From the NCBI GenBank assembly GCA_900546455.1, contig URCS01000004.1, positions 1 to 59,472 of the forward strand: a stretch of 59,472 nucleotides of DNA. The letters are read 5' to 3'. Of the stretch, positions 54,798-59,472 are shown piece after piece (positions within the stretch are counted from its first letter, which is position 1; every line of letters starts with the position of its first letter). Origin of the DNA: an uncultured Collinsella sp. (GTDB lineage Bacteria > Actinomycetota > Coriobacteriia > Coriobacteriales > Coriobacteriaceae). The position numbers and the translations under genes are program-made. The notes beneath the pieces were generated by a model. It was not told where the DNA came from, ran no database searches, and worked only from the letters and a program-made list of their open reading frames with translations.

Positions 54798-55043
54798 ATG
54801 GCTACTGATCACGAGCTCGCGCTGTACGTTATGACTGGCTGCCCGTACTGCTTAAAGGTCAAGCGCTTTTTGGCCGATAACGGCGTGACCATCCCTGAGC
54901 GCAACATCTCGATCGACCCCGATGCCGAGCAGACGCTCATCGCCGTCGGCGGAAAACGCCAGGTTCCCTGCCTGTTCATCGACGGCAAGCCACTCTACGA
55001 ATCGAGCGACATCATCGCATGGGTGCAGGAGAATCTGCTCTAA
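54798..55043 (+). CDS. Glutaredoxin-like protein
   Basis: The 81-residue protein has the redox motif CPYC at residues 14-17, KRQVPCLFIDGKPLYESSDII with the cis-Pro loop, and a C-terminal helix. It is the size of a minimal glutaredoxin or NrdH-like protein. The ATG at 54798 follows GGAG. The upstream regulator lies 51 bases away. The hairpin at 55089-55150 should terminate its transcript. Confidence 0.88.
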   Translation: MATDHELALYVMTGCPYCLKVKRFLADNGVTIPERNISIDPDAEQTLIAVGGKRQVPCLFIDGKPLYESSDIIAWVQENLL

Positions 55044-55083
55044 CACTCGCCTTGCGACCGGCTCGCCCCAACCCATACGATCC

Positions 55084-55209
55084 AAACATGTACGCCAGCA
55101 TCCAAAGTCGACATTTTTCGACATCTTTGGATGCTGGCGTACAGCTTTTTGTAGGTAGTCGTTGGGTGTTCCTAAATGACTAGTCGTTAAAGAACGTCCC
55201 CGATGACTA
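55084..55209. repeat. Left direct repeat of the nuclease island
   Basis: It holds a 19-bp hairpin (TGTACGCCAGCATCCAAAG at 55089-55107 with its complement at 55125-55143), followed by GCTTTTT, which terminates the glutaredoxin gene. A TAGTC...GACTA palindromic element (55156-55209) follows. The whole unit recurs at 57473-57600 in the same orientation with about eight substitutions and a 2-base gap. Confidence 0.88.
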
Positions 55210-55477
55210 ACTGGGTTGACTAACTGGATTCACTTTCTCGAAATATATCGAACATGCGTTTGGTTTTCATGCTATACTCACTTCGAGGCATGAGGATGAT
55301 CGTGAGCTCCCGCGGAGGTCCCCAATGACACGCCGGAGCGGGCTCGGTAAGCAAGATCAGTGGTTACCGCACTCGTCCACCTCAGACAGGCTGCGCTCCT
55401 GTTCGCCGTCGCCATCAAAGAACAGCACTCACAACCAAACGTTTCCGTTATCCGTGAGTTCACAGGAGTGCATCGCT
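55210..55477 (+). other. Leader region of the island
   Basis: The 434-bp gap between the glutaredoxin and nuclease genes consists of the left direct repeat and this leader. TCGAAATATATCGA near 55239 is a near-palindrome and TATACT at 55273 may be a promoter element. An ATG at 55325 with GGAGG upstream is in frame with the nuclease gene, but the extra 51 residues look non-coding. Confidence 0.5.
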
Positions 55478-56578
55478 ATGGCTAAACAATTGCCAGCCCA
55501 AAACCCCATCGCGCCCGTGCCAGCAGACGAAGATCATGTCTACGCGTCTGTCAGAAATACGCTCGAGCGCGCTCGTTCCCACGTTGAACGCGCCATCAAC
55601 TCGACGATGGTCGAGGCATATTGGGAAATCGGCAGACAGATATCCGAAGCGACGGGCGACAGAGCCGAATACGGTAAGCACTTGATCGAGTATCTGTCCG
55701 AACGATTGTCGGCTGAATACGGAAGGGGCTTTGACAGGACCAATTTGAGAAATATGCGCTCCTTCTATCGGGCATTTCCAATTCGCGACACGCTGTGTCG
55801 CGAATTGAGCTGGTCTCATTATCGGAGACTGACGAGGATTCCTGACCAGAAACACCGGGACTTCTACATGCGCGCAGCTGCGCGGGACGGATGGACTGTC
55901 CGCCAGCTCGACCATCAGATCGCGACGTTCTACTATGAACGATTATTGAAGACAGACGAGTCCAAACGCGAAACCATTCGCTATGAAATCCAATCATCCG
56001 AGCCGACGACTGCGGCTGACGTTTTTATCAAAGACCCCTACGTTCTCGATTTCCTAGATTTAGAAGGTCGCACCGACTTCGATGAAAAGACCCTCGAGCA
56101 GGCGCTAGTAACCCGAATACAAGAATTCATGCTCGAGCTCGGTCGCGGATTCGCTTTTGTCGCGCGCCAATATCGACTTGATTCCGAAACGACCAGCTAC
56201 TACGTCGATTTGGTTTTCTACAATTACGTGCTCAAATGTCATGTGCTTGTTGAGCTTAAAACGCGTCCGCTCAATCCCAAAGACGTTGGGCAAATGGACT
56301 TCTACGTAAGGCTCTTTGAAGAAAGATATGCGCCAGAAGGCGATAACCCGACCATCGGGCTCATCCTTTGCTCGAGCTCCGATCGGACCGTCGTGAAATA
56401 CTCGGCGCTTTCCGACGGCAAAGGTCTTTACGCCTCGTCATATGTCACATATATGCCAACAGAAGAAGAGATCGCCAACGCTTTAGAGCCCACACGCAGA
56501 GCAGCAATGGAAAAAGCGACCAACATCTCAATTTTAGAGATACGAGAGGAAAAGACATGGGATACCAGGAATCTCTGA
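55478..56578 (+). CDS. YhcG-family PDDEXK nuclease (DUF1016)
   Basis: The 366-residue protein has the DUF1016 N-terminal domain (ARSHVERAINSTMVEAYWEIGRQI, then NLRNMRSFYRAFP and LSWSHYRRLTRI) and a C-terminal PDDEXK fold. There the catalytic pattern is Asp of YVDLVFYNY, then VELK. This is the usual length. Such proteins occur near restriction-modification and other defence genes. ATG 55478 has AGGAG ten bases upstream. An alternative start at 55325 has a better ribosome binding site but an unlikely N-terminus. The next gene overlaps its end by 22 bases. Confidence 0.9.
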   Translation: MAKQLPAQNPIAPVPADEDHVYASVRNTLERARSHVERAINSTMVEAYWEIGRQISEATGDRAEYGKHLIEYLSERLSAEYGRGFDRTNLRNMRSFYRAFPIRDTLCRELSWSHYRRLTRIPDQKHRDFYMRAAARDGWTVRQLDHQIATFYYERLLKTDESKRETIRYEIQSSEPTTAADVFIKDPYVLDFLDLEGRTDFDEKTLEQALVTRIQEFMLELGRGFAFVARQYRLDSETTSYYVDLVFYNYVLKCHVLVELKTRPLNPKDVGQMDFYVRLFEERYAPEGDNPTIGLILCSSSDRTVVKYSALSDGKGLYASSYVTYMPTEEEIANALEPTRRAAMEKATNISILEIREEKTWDTRNL

Positions 56579-57069
56579 TTCGAGTAAACAGCTTGGCAGA
56601 AATCGCCGGCATAGAAAAGGCCATTGCAGAATCCGAGGAGCTCCGCACTTTAGAGTATCTAGTGTGTGTTTGCGGAGCCAAAGCCAAGGGCGATCTATAC
56701 TGCGATTACACCTTCACGGCGTCTCGGCCCCTTAGCGACATCAAGCCCAACGAAGAACCGATTGTAAGGGCTGGGGAGCTATTTGCCGTTGTCGCAGGCG
56801 CAAGGCTTTATCAACCTTTCCTCTGGATCGACTGCATCGCAGGAATCTCCGATCCAGGATACGATGAGATCATGGAAGGTTTCCCACTCGATATCCCGCG
56901 GCAAGAGGCGATCATTCATCCAGACGAAGCGAAAAAAGCAGAAATATTCATGCGAAGAAGCCTGAACCAAAGCTATAACCGTGTTATGCGGGGTAAACGC
57001 CCCATCCAGCTTCCAAAAGAATTCATCAACCCACCTGACCCCAATCTGGAATCCCCATTGGCTAGCTAG
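56557..57069 (+). CDS. Protein of unknown function, coupled to the nuclease gene
   Basis: The 170-residue protein starts inside the end of the nuclease gene (22-base overlap), after AGAGGAAAAG, so the two are translationally linked. It has alternating helices and strands, two Cys in VCVCGAKAKGDLYC and a charged Pro-rich tail. I recognise no family. Its base composition is less GC-rich than the chromosome average, like the nuclease gene. A partner or inhibitor of the nuclease is possible but unsupported. Confidence 0.75.
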   Translation: MGYQESLIRVNSLAEIAGIEKAIAESEELRTLEYLVCVCGAKAKGDLYCDYTFTASRPLSDIKPNEEPIVRAGELFAVVAGARLYQPFLWIDCIAGISDPGYDEIMEGFPLDIPRQEAIIHPDEAKKAEIFMRRSLNQSYNRVMRGKRPIQLPKEFINPPDPNLESPLAS

Positions 57070-57109
57070 TCAAAACAGGCCGCTTAGCCCTATTAACTAC
57101 TTGTATTTT

Positions 57110-57133
57110 TGTCTACAAAACTGTATACAAAAA
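57110..57133 (+). promoter_or_regulatory. Tandem 12-bp repeat, putative RHH operator
   Basis: TGTCTACAAAAC and TGTATACAAAAA are head to tail, one after the other. They end 50 bases before the ribbon-helix-helix gene and may be the site of self-repression. Confidence 0.45.
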
Positions 57134-57183
57134 GTGATTCCGAGAACCAGCGTTCGACATTATGCCAATCAATAGGAGGCGCT

Positions 57184-57450
57184 ATGGATGCTAAACAGCT
57201 CGAAAAGATAATGGGATTTGCCCCTGGAGAGTTGGAGAAAGCCGCAGAAGCCTACGAAAAAGATGAGTGGCCGAAAGGTCGCACCATCAAGTTGGGCAGG
57301 CCGCCAATCTCTGATGAGCCGAGCGTTGTCTTATCGGCGCGTGTGGGCGAATCGATTCTTCAAGCGTTTGACGAAAAGGCAAAGCGTCATGGGCAAACAC
57401 GCACGGAGCGACTCAGGGAGCTCATTACACTCGATGCAATGATTGCCTAG
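57184..57450 (+). CDS. Ribbon-helix-helix (antitoxin-like) protein
   Basis: The 88-residue protein has a helical N-terminus and a C-terminal RHH pattern (PSVVLSARVGESILQAFDEKAKRHGQTRTERLRELI), as in CopG- or BrnA-type antitoxins. TAGGAGG precedes the ATG. No separate toxin gene follows; the only partners on the island are the nuclease and the unknown protein. A solitary regulator is therefore as likely as an antitoxin. Confidence 0.75.
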   Translation: MDAKQLEKIMGFAPGELEKAAEAYEKDEWPKGRTIKLGRPPISDEPSVVLSARVGESILQAFDEKAKRHGQTRTERLRELITLDAMIA

Positions 57451-57472
57451 AACCCGCTCCCCCGCCAGCCCA

Positions 57473-57600
57473 AAACATGTACGCCAGCATCCAAAGTCGA
57501 CATTTTTCGACATCTTTGGATGCTGGCGTACAACTTTTTGCAGGTAGTCATTGGGGACGTTCTTAAATGACTAGTCGTTAAGGAACGTCCCCGATGACTA
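57473..57600. repeat. Right direct repeat of the nuclease island
   Basis: The copy of 55084-55209: the 19-bp hairpin at 57478-57532, then ACTTTTTG, then the palindromic element TAGTCATTGGGGACGTTC...GACTA at 57545-57600. It also separates the RHH gene from the convergent radical SAM gene and should terminate both. Confidence 0.88.
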
Positions 57601-57610
57601 GACGATAGCC

Positions 57611-58657
57611 CTATTCCTCAATCTCTTTCCAGCACTGGGGATCGGCATCGTACATATCACCCGTGTAGCCGTACGTCACCGCAGGACACCCACGGCACCA
57701 ACCGAAGAGCTCACACTTAGAGCATTTCTTGAACTTCTTAAAATCGCGCTTGGCTTCCATTTGCGGAGAGAAGAAGAGCTCCTCCAGCGAGTTTTCGGCA
57801 ACGTTACCCACTTTGCTCTCCATGCGACGACACGCATAGACGTCGCCCGTGGGCAGCACCGTCATATGCCCCGTGCCGCAATGGCAGCCGTCATAGATCC
57901 TGCCGGGCTTGGCATCTTCGGGAATGGTGAACTTACCCTGTTCCCACAAAAGCAGCGTCCACAGGTGATCCTTGAGCTGGAAGAACGTCTTGCAGCCCGC
58001 CGCCTGATGGAACTCCATGCGCTCTTGCGCGGCCAGCAGCACGTCGCGATACTCAAGCGGTTCCAAATGGAACTCGTCACGCTTTTGGCCCGACGTGGGA
58101 CAGTACCGCCCAAAGGCGAATACGTCGACCTCGAGGCTTGCCACCAGATCGATGAGCTGCGGCAACTCGGCAGCATTCATGCTCGAAACTGTGTTCATGA
58201 CGGCAACCCAGATACCCGTGCGCTTAAGACAACCGATGGCGCGCATGGTCTCGGCAAACGAACCGGGCTTACGGAAGTAATCGTGCGTCGCCTCGAGTCC
58301 ATCGAGCGAGAGCTGATATTTACGACAACCCAGCTCTTTCATGCGGGTACAGACCTCGTCGGTCAGATGGAACGGATTGCCCATCACGCACCACATAAAA
58401 CCGCGCTCGTGCAGGAGCTCGGCAAGACGCCAAAAATCGGGATGAAGAATGGGGTCGCCGCCCGTAACGTAAAAGTACGGCTGGCGACCGATGCGCTCGC
58501 AGAGCGCCTGGGCCTGATCGACGACCTGGGCCATCTGCTCCCACGGCATGCGCTTGAAACCGGCGCAGGCACCGTTGGCAAAGATATAGCAATGTTTGCA
58601 GCGCTGATCGCATTCATCCGTAATATGCCATTGGAAGGCAAACGCAGGCTTTTGCAT
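57611..58657 (-). CDS. Radical SAM/SPASM peptide-modifying enzyme, ACGX-type
   Basis: The 348-residue protein has the radical SAM cluster C-x3-C-x2-C (CDQRCKHC, Cys 16, 20 and 23), a TIM-barrel core with VTGGDP and a Cys-rich C-terminal SPASM domain (YDGCHCGTGH, CRRMESK, CSKCELFGWCRGCP). GGGAG lies before ATG 58657. It lies downstream of a flavin/ferredoxin fusion and a peptide with ACG repeats. From memory this set corresponds to a named ACGX system in protein-family databases, not verified here. The chemistry it does on the peptide is unknown; thioether formation is only a guess. Confidence 0.9.
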   Translation of the reverse strand: MQKPAFAFQWHITDECDQRCKHCYIFANGACAGFKRMPWEQMAQVVDQAQALCERIGRQPYFYVTGGDPILHPDFWRLAELLHERGFMWCVMGNPFHLTDEVCTRMKELGCRKYQLSLDGLEATHDYFRKPGSFAETMRAIGCLKRTGIWVAVMNTVSSMNAAELPQLIDLVASLEVDVFAFGRYCPTSGQKRDEFHLEPLEYRDVLLAAQERMEFHQAAGCKTFFQLKDHLWTLLLWEQGKFTIPEDAKPGRIYDGCHCGTGHMTVLPTGDVYACRRMESKVGNVAENSLEELFFSPQMEAKRDFKKFKKCSKCELFGWCRGCPAVTYGYTGDMYDADPQCWKEIEE

Positions 58658-58703
58658 CGTGGGACTCCCTTGGTCGATGTGAAAACTGATGACGCTATTT
58701 GGG

Positions 58704-59324
58704 CTACAGGCGCGTAACGGCGCCGACGGGGCAATTCTCGGCACAGGCACCGCAATGCAGACAGTGCTCGGGCTCTATGCGATAGGCGTCTCCCGGCTCG
58801 ATGCACTTCTGCGGGCAGTACTCAAGGCAGGTGCCGCAACCGATACACGCATCGGCATCGATGCAGAAGCCCCTGGCGGGCACAGGCGCCATGCTCTCGT
58901 CTAAGGTAAAGACCGCGCGCTCGATGGGATGAACTCCCAGGTTAAAGTAGTCAAGCACCATGTTCTCAACCTTAAAGATGATGTTGATCTCGCGCGTATC
59001 ACCGGGATACACGTTGGCAAGATACGGCTGCTCGGCGTAAATCACGTCGCGCCAGTGAACCTGCTCGGAATCCGAGACGGGGGTGGCAACGCCGGACATG
59101 CGGATCATCTCGTTAAATCGCGTGTGAACAAGCGTTTGGACACGTCCGTCAGCCATAAGCTGACGAGCCATCTCCTTGCCACGTGCCGTAAGAAAGTAGA
59201 TAGCACGGGGCTCGTAATGGACGGCGCTTACGCAGCGAATTTGCGGCGCGCCACTCTCGTCCACGGTTGCCAGGGAGAGCGTCCCGGCAAGCTGCATCTT
59301 TTTGAGGCAAGTCTGAGCATCCAT
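58704..59324 (-). CDS. Flavin split-barrel/ferredoxin fusion
   Basis: The 206-residue protein has an N-terminal PNPOx-like flavin-binding barrel (AGTLSLATVDESGAPQIRCV, then IYFLTARGKEMARQL). Two [4Fe-4S] motifs of the C-x2-C-x2-C-x3-C type follow (CIGCGTCLEYC and CLHCGACAENC). The combination suggests electron transfer from a flavin to iron-sulphur clusters. It precedes the radical SAM gene by 46 bases and follows the peptide gene by 24, so an electron-donor role for the enzyme is likely. AGGAAGGGA lies before its ATG. Confidence 0.9.
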   Translation of the reverse strand: MDAQTCLKKMQLAGTLSLATVDESGAPQIRCVSAVHYEPRAIYFLTARGKEMARQLMADGRVQTLVHTRFNEMIRMSGVATPVSDSEQVHWRDVIYAEQPYLANVYPGDTREINIIFKVENMVLDYFNLGVHPIERAVFTLDESMAPVPARGFCIDADACIGCGTCLEYCPQKCIEPGDAYRIEPEHCLHCGACAENCPVGAVTRL

Positions 59325-59348
59325 TACGAGTCCCTTCCTAGCGATTGC

Positions 59349-59472
59349 TTACTGAGCGTCCGCAGCGCCGCAAGCGGTGCCACAGGCCGGAGCGGTCTTG
59401 GGGTCGGCGGAACCGCAGGCAGGAGCAGCCGCGGGATCGGCGGAGCCGCAGGCAGGAGCGGCAGCCGGGTCA
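59349..59472 (-). CDS. ACGX-repeat peptide, C-terminal part (5' end outside window)
   Basis: The last 40 residues are in the window. They contain the 11-residue unit DPAAAPACGSA twice, then DPKTAPACGTACGAADAQ, so ACG occurs four times as ACGS, ACGS, ACGT and ACGA. The DNA shows a 33-bp tandem period. It is the first visible gene of the operon with the flavin/ferredoxin and radical SAM proteins. I infer a ribosomally made precursor whose cysteines are modified. The leader sequence, if any, lies beyond the window. Confidence 0.85.
   Translation of the reverse strand, partial: DPAAAPACGSADPAAAPACGSADPKTAPACGTACGAADAQ

Noticed and set aside
55325..55477. N-terminal extension of the nuclease
   Set aside because: The extra 51 residues have low-complexity composition, although GGAGG precedes the ATG; the start at 55478 fits the family better.

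Overview
The window reads as chromosomal DNA of a high-GC Gram-positive gut bacterium of the class Coriobacteriia, most like Collinsella. That placement is an inference from GC-rich codon use, strong AAGGAG-type ribosome binding sites, an LPxTG-like sorting signal, abundant short palindromic intergenic repeats, a cytoplasmic GGDEF/EAL pair, a TipAS-type regulator and an ACGX-repeat peptide locus. I recognised no rRNA, tRNA or CRISPR.

Layout. 0-6.2 kb: the end of a wall-anchored surface protein, an esterase, then a leftward block of HAD phosphatase, LysR regulator, MetE-like methyltransferase and uracil permease. 6.2-8.3 kb: a thiamine operon (thiM, thiamine-binding protein, thiE) behind a TPP riboswitch with its own terminator. 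8.3-14 kb: palindromic repeats, a patatin-like lipase, and two paralogous cyclic-di-GMP proteins. 14-17 kb: flavodoxin-type reductase, ArsC-like protein without the cysteine, CobW-type GTPase and trmL. 17-24.8 kb: an AT-richer insert (DUF4230 protein, secreted protein, lone serine recombinase), then two related AAA+ ATPases flanking a UvrA-like protein. 24.8-38.9 kb: a TetM-like GTPase, small proteins, rsmJ, an IS200 copy, rlmA, MATE and DMT transporters, ung, an SDR, a YhhQ-type transporter and prfC.

38.9-45 kb: upstream of a GntR-ABC transporter operon lies an array of eight 15-bp motifs in alternating orientation with 25-nt spacers (one is 26). It forms four hairpins on an 80-bp period, and the closing base pair covaries. 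Then come a methyltransferase, a ClC channel, a LOG protein and a potassium channel. 45-51.6 kb: two sensor systems, one kinase with fused solute-binding domains and one with the binding protein as a separate, overlapping gene. 51.7-55 kb: a MalY-type lyase, trmO, a TipAS-fusion regulator and a glutaredoxin. 55-57.6 kb: a small island with a PDDEXK nuclease, an unknown protein and a ribbon-helix-helix protein, between two direct repeats of about 126 bp. 57.6 kb to the end: a radical SAM/SPASM enzyme, a flavin-barrel/ferredoxin fusion and the 3' end of an ACGX-repeat peptide gene, which look like one peptide-modification operon.

Genes that plausibly work together are the thiamine operon, the GntR-ABC operon, the lipoprotein plus hybrid kinase, and the ACGX locus. 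The most novel-looking items are the 39.0-39.3 kb hairpin array, the ACGX locus, the ATPase/UvrA-like cluster and the repeat-flanked nuclease island.
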